64,000 nt of DNA, from positions 62,001 through 126,000 of the forward strand of contig NZ_SMAP01000007.1 of the NCBI RefSeq assembly GCF_004346265.1, written 5' to 3'. The notes under the pieces were generated by a model, which did not search any database, was not told the DNA's origin, and saw nothing but the letters and a program-made list of their open reading frames with translations. Of the stretch, positions 39,177 through 48,514 are shown one piece after another. How positions within the stretch are numbered: the stretch's first letter is position 1; each line of letters starts with the position of its first letter. Source of the DNA: Thermomonas haemolytica. Lineage in GTDB: Bacteria > Pseudomonadota > Gammaproteobacteria > Xanthomonadales > Xanthomonadaceae. The position numbers and the translations under genes were made by a program.

Positions 39177-41231
39177 TCACCAGATGCGCACGCGCTGTTC
39201 CGGCGGCAGGTACATCGCGTCGCCCGGCTTCACGTCGAAGGCGCGGTACCACGCGTCCAGGTTCCTCAGCGGGCCGTTGGCGCGGTACATCACCGGCGAG
39301 TGCGGGTCGGTCTTGATCAGCCGCAGCAGCGCCTCGTCGCGGTATTTGCCCTTCCACACCTGCGCCCAGGCCAGGTAGAAGCGCTGGTCGCCGGTTAGGC
39401 CGTCGATCACCGGCGCCGGCTTGCCCTTCAGGCTGAGCTGGTAGGCGGTGTAGGCCATCGACAGGCCGCCGAGATCGCCGATGTTCTCGCCCATGGTCAG
39501 CCCGCCGTTCACGCACTGGCCCGGCAGCGGGCAGTAGGCGTCGTACTGCGCGCCCAGCGCCTTGGTGCGCGCCTCGAAGCGGGCGCGGTCTTCGTCGGTC
39601 CACCAGTTGCGCTGGATGCCGTCGGCGTCCGACTTGCTGCCCTGATCGTCGAAGCCGTGGCCCATCTCGTGGCCGATCACCGCGCCGATGCCGCCGTAGT
39701 TCACCGCCGGATCGGCGTTCACGTCGAAGAACGGCGGCTGCAGGATGGCGGCCGGGAACACGATCTCGTTGAACGCCGAGTTGTAGTAGGCGTTCACCGT
39801 CTGCGGGGTCATGCCCCACTCCTCGCGGTCGGTCTTCTGCCCGACCCGGCGGTTCTGGTCGGCGCGGTTGAACCTGCGCAGCGCCACCGCATTGCCCAGC
39901 AGGTCGTCCGGCTTGATGGTGACGCTGGAATAGTCCTTCCACTTCGACGGGTAGCCGATCTTGGGACGGAAGGTGGACAGCTTGCGCAGCGCCTCGGCCT
40001 TGGTCGCCGGGCCCATCCAGTCCAGCTGCTCGATGTTCTGGCGCAGCGCCGCGCGCAGGTTCTCCACCAGCTGGTCCATCGCGGCCTTGGCTTCCGGCTT
40101 GAAGTAGCGCGCCACATACAGCTCGCCGAGGGCATCCCCCAGCCCGTTGCGCGCGCCCACCATGCCCAGCGCGCGCTTCCAGTCCTCGCGCTGCGCCTTC
40201 TGCCCGCCCAGCACCTTGCCGTTGAACTCGAACGCGGCCTGGTCGATCTCGGTGCTCAATAGGTCGGCGTTGCCATCGACCGCGTGGAAGGCGAGGTAGT
40301 CGCGCCAGGTGGACAGCGGGGTGGCGTTGATGATGTCGATGACCGGCTGCAGCACGTCCGGGGTGGCCACGTTGAGGTCGGTCGGCTGCGGCATCTGCTG
40401 CGCGCGCAGCTGCGCGGCCCAGTCGTAGCCGGGATACTTCTGCTGCAGCTCGGCGAAGGTCAGGACGTTGTAGGTCTTGTCGCGATCGCGCAGCTTCACC
40501 CGGTCCCACTGCGGCTTGGCCAGCGCGGTCTCGAGCGCCAGCACCGCCTCGGCGCGCGCCTTGGCGTCGGCCCCGGTGATGCCGGCGAAGCCCAGCATGC
40601 GCTTGATGTGGGCCACGTAGGCCTCGCGGATCTTGGCAAAGCGCGGGTCGGGGTTGAGGTAGTAGTCGCGGTCCGGCAGGCCCAGGCCGCCGACCCCCAG
40701 GTTGACCTGGTAGCGGTCGGGGTTCTTGCGGTCGATGCCGACGTAGAACCCGAACGGCGCATCGCTGCCGTCGATCCCGGCATCGCCGAAGGCTGCCACC
40801 AGTTTGTCCTTGCCGTCGATCGCCGCGATCTTGTCCAGCACCGGCTGCAGCGGCTTGATCCCGGCGGCGTCGCGGGTGGCGCGGTCGGTGAAGCTCAGGT
40901 AGTAGTCGCGCAGCTTCTGCGCATTGCTGCCGGGGGCGAGGTCCTTGCGCGCCAGCAGTCCGTCCATGATCGCGCGGGTCTGCTCCTCGGCGCGATCGCG
41001 CAGCTGGTTGAACGAACCGTAGTTGGTCTCGTAATCCTTCAGCTGGTAGGTGTCGATCCAGTGGCCACTGGCATAGCGGTTGAAGTCGTCGCCCGGCTTG
41101 ACGGACAGATCGCGCGCGGACAGGTCCACGCCGAAATCGCCGATCTGGGCCTTGCCGGCCGGGGTGGCGGCGATCGCGGTGGCTGCGGCCAGTGCGCCAG
41201 CGATGCCGAGGACGAGCAGGGAACGCTTCAT
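39177..41231 (-). CDS. M13-family zinc metallopeptidase (neprilysin/PepO-like), exported
   Basis: A 684-residue endopeptidase with a signal peptide (SLLVLGIAGALAAATAIAA). The catalytic motif is VIGHEMGHGFDDQG, the third zinc ligand is in GENIGDLGGLSMAY, and the C-terminus VRIW is the conserved M13 ending. It cleaves peptides in the periplasm or outside. ATG at 41231 gives the normal length. The gene is divergent from the DUF885 lipoprotein gene; a GC-rich hairpin (arms 39136-39143 and 39157-39164) follows its stop. Confidence 0.93.
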   Translation of the reverse strand: MKRSLLVLGIAGALAAATAIAATPAGKAQIGDFGVDLSARDLSVKPGDDFNRYASGHWIDTYQLKDYETNYGSFNQLRDRAEEQTRAIMDGLLARKDLAPGSNAQKLRDYYLSFTDRATRDAAGIKPLQPVLDKIAAIDGKDKLVAAFGDAGIDGSDAPFGFYVGIDRKNPDRYQVNLGVGGLGLPDRDYYLNPDPRFAKIREAYVAHIKRMLGFAGITGADAKARAEAVLALETALAKPQWDRVKLRDRDKTYNVLTFAELQQKYPGYDWAAQLRAQQMPQPTDLNVATPDVLQPVIDIINATPLSTWRDYLAFHAVDGNADLLSTEIDQAAFEFNGKVLGGQKAQREDWKRALGMVGARNGLGDALGELYVARYFKPEAKAAMDQLVENLRAALRQNIEQLDWMGPATKAEALRKLSTFRPKIGYPSKWKDYSSVTIKPDDLLGNAVALRRFNRADQNRRVGQKTDREEWGMTPQTVNAYYNSAFNEIVFPAAILQPPFFDVNADPAVNYGGIGAVIGHEMGHGFDDQGSKSDADGIQRNWWTDEDRARFEARTKALGAQYDAYCPLPGQCVNGGLTMGENIGDLGGLSMAYTAYQLSLKGKPAPVIDGLTGDQRFYLAWAQVWKGKYRDEALLRLIKTDPHSPVMYRANGPLRNLDAWYRAFDVKPGDAMYLPPEQRVRIW

Positions 41232-41432
41232 GGATCGGTGCCTGTGGTCATTGAGGAATCCCCGAGGGTAGCCGCTGGCGCTTGCGCGCGCCCGTGACTT
41301 TGGTTGGCCCCGGGCGCTCCGGCCCGACCGGGCACGCGGCCCGAGGCGCCACGCGGGCGGGGCTTCCGGCACTGGGCGCGGCCGCGCGCAGCCCGTATCG
41401 TGGTGGTCTCGAACGACTGGGGAGCTTTCCGG

Positions 41433-43235
41433 ATGCGCCATCGCCTGCTGGCCCTGACCTTGACCACCCTGCTCGCCGGCTGCGGCGGCCCGCAAACGCC
41501 GCCGCCCCCGGCCGCCGGCACGGCGACCGCCCCGGCCAGCGACGCCAATGCCGCCTTCGCCGCGCTGTCGCGGCAAGCGGTGGACGACTGGATGAGGCTG
41601 TCGCCGGTGGCGGCCACCCAGGCCGGCGACCACCGCTTCGATGCCGAGCTGGACGACCTCAGCGCCGCCGGCCGCCAGCGCCGGGTGGACACCAGCAAGG
41701 CGCTGCTGGCCAAGCTCGATGCCATCGATACCGGCAAGCTCTCGCGCGAGAACCAGGTGGATGCCGCGCTGCTGCGCAACCAGCTGCAGTCGGACATCTG
41801 GAGCAACGACGTGCTGCAGGACTGGGCCTGGGACCCGCAGCTGTACGGCGGGCTGGCCGGTGGCGCCATCTACGGCCTGATGGCGCGCGATTTCGCGCCG
41901 CTGCCAGAGCGCATCAAAGCCGCCACCGCGCGCATGGAGAAGCTGCCGGCGCTATTCGCACAGGCGCGCGCCAACCTCGACCCGGCGCGGGTGCCGAAGA
42001 TCCACGCGCAGACGGTGGCACGCCAGAACGCCGGGATCCTGTCGATCGTCGAGACCTTCATCACCCCGCACCTGGACGCCCTGCCGGCCGCCGACGCCGC
42101 GCGCACCCGCGCCGCGATCGCCACGCTCAAGCAGGCGGTGGCCGAGCAGCAGGCATGGCTGGACAAGACTCTGGTGCCGAACGCCAAGGGCGACTTCCGC
42201 ATCGGCGCCGAGAAATACGACCAGAAGCTCAAGTTCGCGCTGTCCTCCTCGCTCTCGCGCGCCGAGATCAAGCAGCGCGCCGAAGCCGAGATGCAGCGCG
42301 TGCGCGCGCAGATGTACGCCATCGCCCGCACCGTGCTGGCCGGCAAGGCCGGCGCGCCGCCATTGCCGGAGCAGCCGACCGACGCGCAGCAGCAGGCGGC
42401 GATCGAGGCCGCGCTGGAGCTGGCCTATGCCGACCACCCGGCGCGCGATGCGGTGGTGGACGCGGCCAAGGCGGCGCTGGCATCGGCCACCGACTTCGTG
42501 CGCGAAAAGAATCTCGTCACCCTGCCGGATGCCCCGGTGGACGTGATCCTGATGCCGGAGTTCCAGCGCGGCGTGGCGGTCGCTTACTGCGACTCGCCGG
42601 GCCCGCTCGACAAGGGCCAGAAGACCTTTTACGCGATCTCGCCGATCCCGGACGACTGGAGCCGGGCGCAGGCCGATTCGTTCCTGCGCGAATACAACAG
42701 CCGCATGATCCAGCTGCTGTCGATCCACGAGGGCATCCCCGGCCACTACCTGGAGGGCTGGCACTCGGCCAAATATCCGTCCGTGCTGCGCGGCGTGCTG
42801 CGCTCCGGGGTGTTCGCGGAAGGCTGGGCGGTCTATACCGAGCGCATGATGCAGGAACAGGGCTACCTGGATGGCGACCCGCTGTTCCACCTGGTGCAGC
42901 TGAAGTTCTACCTGCGCACCATCGCCAACGCGCTGCTCGACCAGGGCGTGCACGTGGACGGCTGGAGCCGCGAGCAGGCCATGCACCTGATGACCCACGA
43001 CGCCTTCCAGCAGGAAAGCGAGGCCGCCGGCAAGTGGGTGCGCGCGCAGCTGACCTCGGCGCAGCTGCCCACCTATTTCGTCGGCGTGCAGGAGCACCTG
43101 GACCTGCGCGAGGCGATGCGGCGCAAGCTGGGCGACCGCTTCGACCTCAAGGCCTACCACGACCAGGTGCTGTCCTACGGCGCCCCGCCGGTGCGCTACG
43201 TGCGCGAGTTGATGCTGGACGAGCCGATCCGCTGA
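41433..43235 (+). CDS. DUF885-family lipoprotein, putative zinc carboxypeptidase-like hydrolase
   Basis: A 600-residue protein with a lipoprotein signal (LLALTLTTLLAG-C, Cys 17) and a Pro/Ala linker. The DUF885 catalytic block is LSIHEGIPGHYLEG (His 432) with WAVYTERMMQEQGY downstream, consistent with a zincin fold. Members include a dipeptidyl-carboxypeptidase-like group, but specificity is not established. ATG 41433 was chosen from the signal peptide; the frame is open 129 bases further upstream. The neighbouring M13 peptidase suggests shared work in peptide breakdown at the cell envelope. Confidence 0.88.
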   Translation: MRHRLLALTLTTLLAGCGGPQTPPPPAAGTATAPASDANAAFAALSRQAVDDWMRLSPVAATQAGDHRFDAELDDLSAAGRQRRVDTSKALLAKLDAIDTGKLSRENQVDAALLRNQLQSDIWSNDVLQDWAWDPQLYGGLAGGAIYGLMARDFAPLPERIKAATARMEKLPALFAQARANLDPARVPKIHAQTVARQNAGILSIVETFITPHLDALPAADAARTRAAIATLKQAVAEQQAWLDKTLVPNAKGDFRIGAEKYDQKLKFALSSSLSRAEIKQRAEAEMQRVRAQMYAIARTVLAGKAGAPPLPEQPTDAQQQAAIEAALELAYADHPARDAVVDAAKAALASATDFVREKNLVTLPDAPVDVILMPEFQRGVAVAYCDSPGPLDKGQKTFYAISPIPDDWSRAQADSFLREYNSRMIQLLSIHEGIPGHYLEGWHSAKYPSVLRGVLRSGVFAEGWAVYTERMMQEQGYLDGDPLFHLVQLKFYLRTIANALLDQGVHVDGWSREQAMHLMTHDAFQQESEAAGKWVRAQLTSAQLPTYFVGVQEHLDLREAMRRKLGDRFDLKAYHDQVLSYGAPPVRYVRELMLDEPIR

Positions 43236-43268
43236 CACGGCGGCGACCGTCCGCACAAGACCTGCTGC

Positions 43269-43520
43269 TCAGTCCTCGCCGTCCGCGCCCTCGTCGGCGT
43301 CGCGCAGGTCGTCCGCATCGTAGGCATAGTCCAGCAGGTCGCCGGGCGCGCAGCCCAGCGCCGCGCACAGCCGCGCCAGCGTGCGGAACCGAATGCCCTT
43401 GACCTTGCCGCTGCGGAACAGCGACATCTGGGTCTCGCTGATGCCCACCGTCGCCGCCAGTTCCCGCGCGGTCATGCCGCGCCGGGCCAGCATCGCGTCC
43501 AGCGTGATCCGGATCGGCAT
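43269..43520 (-). CDS. Small XRE-type helix-turn-helix regulator
   Basis: An 83-residue Cro/C1-type regulator. The helix-turn-helix is MTARELAATVGISETQMS with RTLARLCAALGCAPGDLLDY, followed by an acidic tail (DADDLRDADEGADGED). It shares one base with the stop of the DUF2975 gene (TGATG), a pairing seen in many bacteria, and is probably its regulator. It could bind the GACTTAAAT repeats upstream of the pair. Confidence 0.92.
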   Translation of the reverse strand: MPIRITLDAMLARRGMTARELAATVGISETQMSLFRSGKVKGIRFRTLARLCAALGCAPGDLLDYAYDADDLRDADEGADGED

Positions 43521-44008
43521 CAGACGATCTCGTCCAGTTCGGCCTGCAGCGCGCGGGCGCTGTCCACCACGCGCGCCAGCAGCACCAGCGCGGCGCCGAC
43601 CACGCCCAGCACGATGCCGGACAGGTCGAAGTAAAGCACGCTGCCGTGGCCGCCCAGGATCCATCGCGAGAGGTTGGTCACCGCGAACACGCTGAGCAAC
43701 GCACCGGCCAGCACGCCGATGCCAACCTGGCGCAACGCGCGAACCAGAGCGGCCTGGAACAGCCGGCCGGCAGCCAACTCGCCCAGCGCGCGCTGCACCG
43801 CCCACAGCGCCCACAGATAGCCCACCCCCGGTAGCAGCCGGACGAGCATCAGCGGCAGCCGCACTCCGAAGCCGCCGTCGGCACGCGACGGAAACCACGG
43901 CAATCCCCCGGCGCCCAGGGCAAGCAACAGGAACAACCCGCAGAACACCACCAATGTGGCAATGCGGAGCAGGCGGCATTGCTGCCGGAAACGGTCTGGG
44001 GTGGACAT
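43520..44008 (-). CDS. DUF2975-family membrane protein
   Basis: A 162-residue protein with four likely membrane helices: TLVVFCGLFLLLALGAG, a middle pair around YLWALWAVQRALGELAAGRLF and GVLAGALLSVFAVTNLSRWI, and DLSGIVLGVVGAALVLLARV. DUF2975 proteins occur next to a small XRE regulator and are of unknown function, possibly a membrane-linked signal partner. The ATG at 44008 is divergent from the ABC transporter genes with 113 bases between. Confidence 0.88.
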   Translation of the reverse strand: MSTPDRFRQQCRLLRIATLVVFCGLFLLLALGAGGLPWFPSRADGGFGVRLPLMLVRLLPGVGYLWALWAVQRALGELAAGRLFQAALVRALRQVGIGVLAGALLSVFAVTNLSRWILGGHGSVLYFDLSGIVLGVVGAALVLLARVVDSARALQAELDEIV

Positions 44009-44056
44009 GGCGGGAAGGTGTTCGCGGGTGTCAATGATTGATGCAGTTTTAATCTT

Positions 44057-44101
44057 GACTTAAATCCCGGGGTCTGCGCAAACTTTATGCCCGACTTAAA
44101 T
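44057..44101. repeat. Direct repeat GACTTAAAT in the divergent promoter region
   Basis: Two copies (44057-44065 and 44093-44101), 36 bases apart, in an AT-rich stretch between the DUF2975-XRE pair and the ABC transporter. The first overlaps TTGACT (44055-44060), a possible -35 box on the plus strand. An operator for the XRE protein is plausible but unproved. Confidence 0.5.
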
Positions 44102-44121
44102 TTCCACAGGAGTCTTCCCCC

Positions 44122-45051
44122 ATGCCCGCCGCCATCGAAACCCGCGGCCTCACCCGCCGCTTCGGCGACCGCATCGCGGTCGACCGCATCGACATGACCG
44201 TCCCCGCGCGCAGCGTCTACGGCTTTCTCGGCCGCAACGGCGCCGGAAAGACCACCACGATCAAGCTGCTGCTGGGCCTTCTGCAGCCGGATGCTGGCAG
44301 CGTCCGGATCCAGGGCCTGGACGTCACCCGCGATCGGCTGGCGGCTGCCCGCCAGGTCGGCGCGCTGCTGGAGGCGCAGGGCTTCTATCCGCACCTGACC
44401 GGCCGCGAGAACCTGGACCTGAGCCGGTGCCTGCTGGGCCTGCCCGCCACCGAGATCGACCGCGTGCTGGCCGCCACCGACATGGCCACGCACGGGCGTC
44501 GCCGGGTGTCCGACTATTCGCTGGGCATGCGCCAGCGGCTGGGGCTGGCGCGGGCGATGCTGGGCGCCCCGCCGGTGCTGGTGCTGGACGAGCCCACCAA
44601 CGGCCTGGACCCCGAGGGCATCGCCGACATGCGCCGCTTCCTGCGCGAACTTCCCGACCGCGCCGGCGCCACCGTGCTGGTGTCCAGCCACCTGCTGGGG
44701 GAAATCGAACAGGTCGCGACCCACGTTGGCATCGTCAGCCACGGCCGGCTGGTGCTGGAAGGCGCACTGACCGCCCTACAGGCGGGCATGGCCGCCGAGG
44801 TGGAAATCGGCAGCGATGCGCCCGAGCGTGCGCTGGCCGTGGTTCGCGATCATGGCTTCATCGCCGAGCGCGAGACCGACGCCGATGCCGTGGTGGTGCG
44901 CCTCGCCGCGGGCGAGGTCCCGCACGCGGCCGCCGCGACCCTGAACCACGCGCTGTGCGCGGCCGGCGTGCGCGTGCACGCGCTGGCGCCGCGCCGCCGC
45001 AGCCTGGAAGCCCTGTACCGGCAAGCCGCGCAACCCGCGGCCGCCGCCTGA
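44122..45051 (+). CDS. ABC transporter ATP-binding protein (ABC-2 exporter type)
   Basis: A 309-residue ATPase with Walker A GRNGAGKTTTIK, Q-loop region LLEAQGFYPHLTG, signature YSLGMRQRLGLARAML, Walker B LVLDEPTNGLDPEG and the switch His in VLVSSHLLGEIE. The C-terminal 90 residues are the accessory region of the drug or lantibiotic exporter group. CAGGAG lies 11 bases before the ATG. The permease follows 13 bases after, giving a two-gene exporter. Confidence 0.95.
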   Translation: MPAAIETRGLTRRFGDRIAVDRIDMTVPARSVYGFLGRNGAGKTTTIKLLLGLLQPDAGSVRIQGLDVTRDRLAAARQVGALLEAQGFYPHLTGRENLDLSRCLLGLPATEIDRVLAATDMATHGRRRVSDYSLGMRQRLGLARAMLGAPPVLVLDEPTNGLDPEGIADMRRFLRELPDRAGATVLVSSHLLGEIEQVATHVGIVSHGRLVLEGALTALQAGMAAEVEIGSDAPERALAVVRDHGFIAERETDADAVVVRLAAGEVPHAAAATLNHALCAAGVRVHALAPRRRSLEALYRQAAQPAAAA

Positions 45052-45064
45052 CGAGGACCCTGCC

Positions 45065-45829
45065 ATGACCACCCGGACCGTTGCCTTCGCCCCGCCCTGC
45101 TTCTCCACCGCGCTCGCGGTGGAAGCCTACAAACTGCGCCGATCACTGGCCCTGCTGCTGGCCGCCGTCGCGCCGCTGCTGATCGCCGTGTTCGTGTTCT
45201 TCAACCTGCTTCGCATTGGAAAGCCGGTCCCATGGACGATGCCGTTGCAGTCATCGGCGGCGATCTGGGCCTTCTTCATGCTGCCGATGTGCGCCACCGC
45301 GCTTGCCGCGCTGCTGGCCCAAACCGAACACGGGCCGCGTGCTTGGGACCACCTGCGTGCACTGCCGCGGCCGCGCTGGCACTTCTACGCTGCCAAGGCG
45401 GCCTGCGCGTTGGGGGTGGTGGCAGGCATGAGCGTGCTGCTGGCCGTGCTGGCACCGCTGGCGGTCCTGCTGGTCGGCGCACTGAAGCCTGCCGTGGCGG
45501 CCACGGGCGCGCCGGACCTGCCGGCATTCCTGCTGCTGCTCGGGCGGATCTTCCTAGCCGCCTGGTTGCTGGTGGCCGTGCAGCTGTGGCTAGCGCTGCG
45601 CTATGCCAGCTTCGTTCCGGCGCTCGCGCTGGGCATCGCCGGCACCTTCTTCTCGGTGGTCGCCACCTCCGCCAAGGCCGGCGTGGTGATGCCCTGGCAG
45701 ATGCCGGTCAACCAGCTGGCCAGCAATCCCGCCCGTGCCGACCTGGCGCTGGCACTGGGCTTCGTCGGCGGGCTGGTCTGTTTTGCGCTGATGCTGTGGC
45801 GGATGAGCCAGCAGGAGACTCCGCGCTGA
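45065..45829 (+). CDS. ABC-2 type permease (lantibiotic-immunity-like)
   Basis: A 254-residue membrane protein with six likely helices. It partners the ATPase just upstream. The layout (an N-terminal EAYKLRRSLALLLAAVAPLLIAV helix, a FFMLPMCATALAALLAQTEH segment, later LLVAVQLWLALRY) resembles the lantibiotic-protection permeases; the substrate is unknown. ACGAGGACCCTGCC precedes the ATG. It is convergent with the M14 peptidase gene, 12 bases apart. Confidence 0.87.
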   Translation: MTTRTVAFAPPCFSTALAVEAYKLRRSLALLLAAVAPLLIAVFVFFNLLRIGKPVPWTMPLQSSAAIWAFFMLPMCATALAALLAQTEHGPRAWDHLRALPRPRWHFYAAKAACALGVVAGMSVLLAVLAPLAVLLVGALKPAVAATGAPDLPAFLLLLGRIFLAAWLLVAVQLWLALRYASFVPALALGIAGTFFSVVATSAKAGVVMPWQMPVNQLASNPARADLALALGFVGGLVCFALMLWRMSQQETPR

Positions 45830-45841
45830 GCCTGCCCGCTG

Positions 45842-46795
45842 TCAGGGATGCGCCAGCGCGAACTCCAGCGCCGCGCGCACGGCGGCAGCCTGGGCCTCGT
45901 TGCACTGCGCCGGATCGGCACGCGGGCTGTCCGGATAGACCTCGGTGGTGGTGACGTAGGCCGCGTCGGTGATCCCGGCGCACAGGCCCAGCGCGCGGTA
46001 GTCGTATTCGATCACGCCCGGCGCCACCACCGGCGACCCGATGATGGTGCCGTCCGGATCCGCCGGCGCGATGTGCGTCACCGCTGCCACCGCCGTGTTG
46101 ATCGCCTGCTGGAAGGCCGGTGCCGGCCGCGCGCTGTCGGCGCACAGGTAGAAGCCGTCGGGAATCGTGCCGGGTTCATACGGCTTGCCATCGCGCGCGG
46201 CCAGCGCCGGGCGGAATTCGCGCTCGTCGCTGTCGGTGGTCTCGTGCAGGTCGATGTGCATCGCGATCCGCCCGCGCAGCGGCTGCACGAACGCACACAG
46301 CGCCGCCGACTCGGCACAAGGACTCTCCGCCACGAAGTTGCGGTTGGGATCCAGCGCCAGCGGGTTCCAGCGCTGGATGCGCTCGTAGGCCCAGGGGCTG
46401 ACGCAGGGCGCGATGAGCAGGTTGGCGCGACCGGCGTACGCCGCCGCGTCGCGCGCCGCGAACAGCAGCGCGCCCTGCACGCCGCTGGTCTCGTAGCCGT
46501 GCACGCCGCCAGTGACCAGCGCGACCGGCAGCGCGTCATCCCAACCGCGGCTGCGCAGAGCGAACAGCGGATAGCAGCCATCCGCGCCCCAGTCCAGTTC
46601 GCCGTACTGCACCACGTCGAAGGCTCCGCGCAGGGCCTCGATCCGCGCCAGCACCTCGTCGGCATAGCTGCGCTTCTTCGACTGCAGCGCGCGCCACCGG
46701 GCTTTTTCGGCCGCCTCCCAGGGCTGGCCGGGGGTGCCGATGGGATATGCGGATGCCGAAATGTCATTCATTGCGGTAATGGCACCGATACTCAC
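45842..46795 (-). CDS. M14-family metallocarboxypeptidase
   Basis: A 317-residue zinc hydrolase. The M14 metal motif is GGVHGYETSG (His and Glu), with DPNRNF (substrate-binding Arg/Asn) and the third ligand in MHIDLHETTD. A late Glu in VTTTEVYPD may be the catalytic base. No signal peptide, so cytoplasmic. The start is GTG 46795 overlapping the cytochrome gene stop (GTGA); ATG 46771 is an alternative that gives a more usual N-terminus. Confidence 0.87.
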   Translation of the reverse strand: MSIGAITAMNDISASAYPIGTPGQPWEAAEKARWRALQSKKRSYADEVLARIEALRGAFDVVQYGELDWGADGCYPLFALRSRGWDDALPVALVTGGVHGYETSGVQGALLFAARDAAAYAGRANLLIAPCVSPWAYERIQRWNPLALDPNRNFVAESPCAESAALCAFVQPLRGRIAMHIDLHETTDSDEREFRPALAARDGKPYEPGTIPDGFYLCADSARPAPAFQQAINTAVAAVTHIAPADPDGTIIGSPVVAPGVIEYDYRALGLCAGITDAAYVTTTEVYPDSPRADPAQCNEAQAAAVRAALEFALAHP

Positions 46796-47331
46796 AGCAT
46801 GCGTCGCAGGGTGTCATCGCGGCGCACCCAGTGGTGGTACAGCGCGGCCAGCACGTGCAGGCCGATCACCCAGTAGAAGATGTCGCCGATGGTGCCGTGG
46901 ATGTCTTCCAGCGTATGCGCCAGCGGCCGGTTTTCCGGCAGCAGCGCCGGCAGCGCAACGCCGGTGAACGGAATCATGATCTGCTTGCCGTCGCTCCACG
47001 CGGTGGCCAAACCCAGCAGCGGCATCACGATGAAGAAGGCATACAGGGCCAGGTGCATCAGCTTGGAGGCGAGCGCGGTCAGCCCGTCCAGCGCCGGCGT
47101 GATCGGCGGCGCGCCGCGCCGGCGGCGGGTCGCGATCCGCCAGAGCGCCAGCAGGAAGATGGTGATGCCGGCCCAGAAATGCCCCTGCATCATCGCGATA
47201 CGCCCGCCACTGCCGCGCGGGAACAGCCCCCGCTGCTCGATCAGCACGTAGGCCAGCACCACCAGCAACGCCATCCACCAGTGCAGATGCCGCTGCAAGC
47301 GGCTGTAGCGCGGACGGGACTGGGCGGACAT
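46792..47331 (-). CDS. Cytochrome b561 family protein
   Basis: A 179-residue four-helix membrane protein with likely haem ligand histidines in RLQRHLHWWMALL, GHFWAG, LMHLALYAFF and IGLHVLAALYHHW. Family members pass electrons from quinol to periplasmic acceptors or scavenge superoxide. The ATG at 47331 is preceded by GTGGAGCCCGCC; the longer frame adds only four residues. It overlaps the M14 peptidase gene by 4 bases and is divergent from the flavoprotein gene at 47405. Confidence 0.9.
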   Translation of the reverse strand: MSAQSRPRYSRLQRHLHWWMALLVVLAYVLIEQRGLFPRGSGGRIAMMQGHFWAGITIFLLALWRIATRRRRGAPPITPALDGLTALASKLMHLALYAFFIVMPLLGLATAWSDGKQIMIPFTGVALPALLPENRPLAHTLEDIHGTIGDIFYWVIGLHVLAALYHHWVRRDDTLRRML

Positions 47332-47404
47332 GGCGGGCTCCACGGCATGAAGATGGCGCTACGCTAGCGCATCCGCGCTCCCACTGTCAGCAGACCCATT
47401 ACGC

Positions 47405-48514
47405 ATGCCGGCCTCGGCCCCTCCATACGATCTGATCGTGGCCGGCGCCAGTTTCGCCGGTGCCGCCTGTGCCATCGCCGCGGCCCGCCGGGGCCTGCGC
47501 GTCTGCGTGCTCGAGCGCAAGCGCGACCCCGGCGAGAAGCTGCACACTACCGGCATCATCGTGAAGGAAGCGGCCGAGCAAACCCTGCTGAACCAGCTTC
47601 CGGCCAGCACGACGCGCCGCATCGAAGCCGTGCAGCTGTACTCACCGCGGCTCAAGCATGTGCGCCTGACCGCGCCGGGCTATTACTTCCTGACCACCGA
47701 CACCCCGAACGTCATGCGCTGGCTGGCCGGGCAGCTGCGCGCACATGGGGTCGATCTGCGGCTCGGTGAGCCCTTCCGTGACGCGACGCGCCGTGATGAC
47801 GGCTGGAAAGTGGAGGGTGTCGGCCGCACGCGCTATCTGGTCGGCGCTGATGGCGCGCGCTCGCAGGTGGCGCGACGCTGCGGGCTGGGACAGGTGCGGC
47901 AATTTCTGTATGGCGTGGAGTATGAATTCCCTGGCGCGCAACTGGCGGATCCCGATGCCCTGCACTGCTTCGTCAGCAAACGCTTCGCGCCGGGCTACAT
48001 CGGCTGGCTGGCGCAGAATCCGACCGGGATCCAGGCTGGGCTCGCACTCCGTCACGACCCGCGCAACAGCCGGGTGCCGGATCTGGATGCATTCCTGCTG
48101 CACGTCGGTCTGGCCGGCGGCCTGCCGCGCCAGCTCAGGCCAGGACAGGTACGGGCGGGATTGATCCCTTGTTCCGGACCCGTGCGCGGCATTGCACGCA
48201 ATCGCGCGATATTGACCGGGGATGCCGCGGGCATCGTCTCGCCGGTGACCGCCGGCGGCATCCATTCCGCGTGGGAGCACGGCTGGCGCGTGGGCGAGGC
48301 GATCGCTGCACACCTTCGCGATGACGGCCCGCCGGCGGAATCCGTGGCCATCCGCGCAGCCCCCCGCTTCCGCAGCAAACGCCTACTGCGCTGGGCCTTC
48401 GACCATTTCCAGATGGACTGGCCATTCGACCTGCTGCTGCACTCCGCACCCCTGCGCTGGGCCGCCGGGCAGGTGTATTTCCACCAGCGCCGGCGCGATC
48501 AGCCGGCGGCGTGA
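47405..48514 (+). CDS. Geranylgeranyl-reductase-like FAD-dependent oxidoreductase
   Basis: A 369-residue flavoprotein with LIVAGASFAGAACAIAAARRG at the N-terminus, YLVGADGARSQVARR, and the group-type motif AILTGDAAGIVSPVTAGGIHSAWEHG. This pattern fits the GGR/tryptophan-halogenase-like flavoprotein branch that reduces isoprenoid or polyene double bonds or hydroxylates aromatics. The substrate is not known. Its 3' end overlaps the convergent acyltransferase gene by 16 bases. Confidence 0.87.
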   Translation: MPASAPPYDLIVAGASFAGAACAIAAARRGLRVCVLERKRDPGEKLHTTGIIVKEAAEQTLLNQLPASTTRRIEAVQLYSPRLKHVRLTAPGYYFLTTDTPNVMRWLAGQLRAHGVDLRLGEPFRDATRRDDGWKVEGVGRTRYLVGADGARSQVARRCGLGQVRQFLYGVEYEFPGAQLADPDALHCFVSKRFAPGYIGWLAQNPTGIQAGLALRHDPRNSRVPDLDAFLLHVGLAGGLPRQLRPGQVRAGLIPCSGPVRGIARNRAILTGDAAGIVSPVTAGGIHSAWEHGWRVGEAIAAHLRDDGPPAESVAIRAAPRFRSKRLLRWAFDHFQMDWPFDLLLHSAPLRWAAGQVYFHQRRRDQPAA

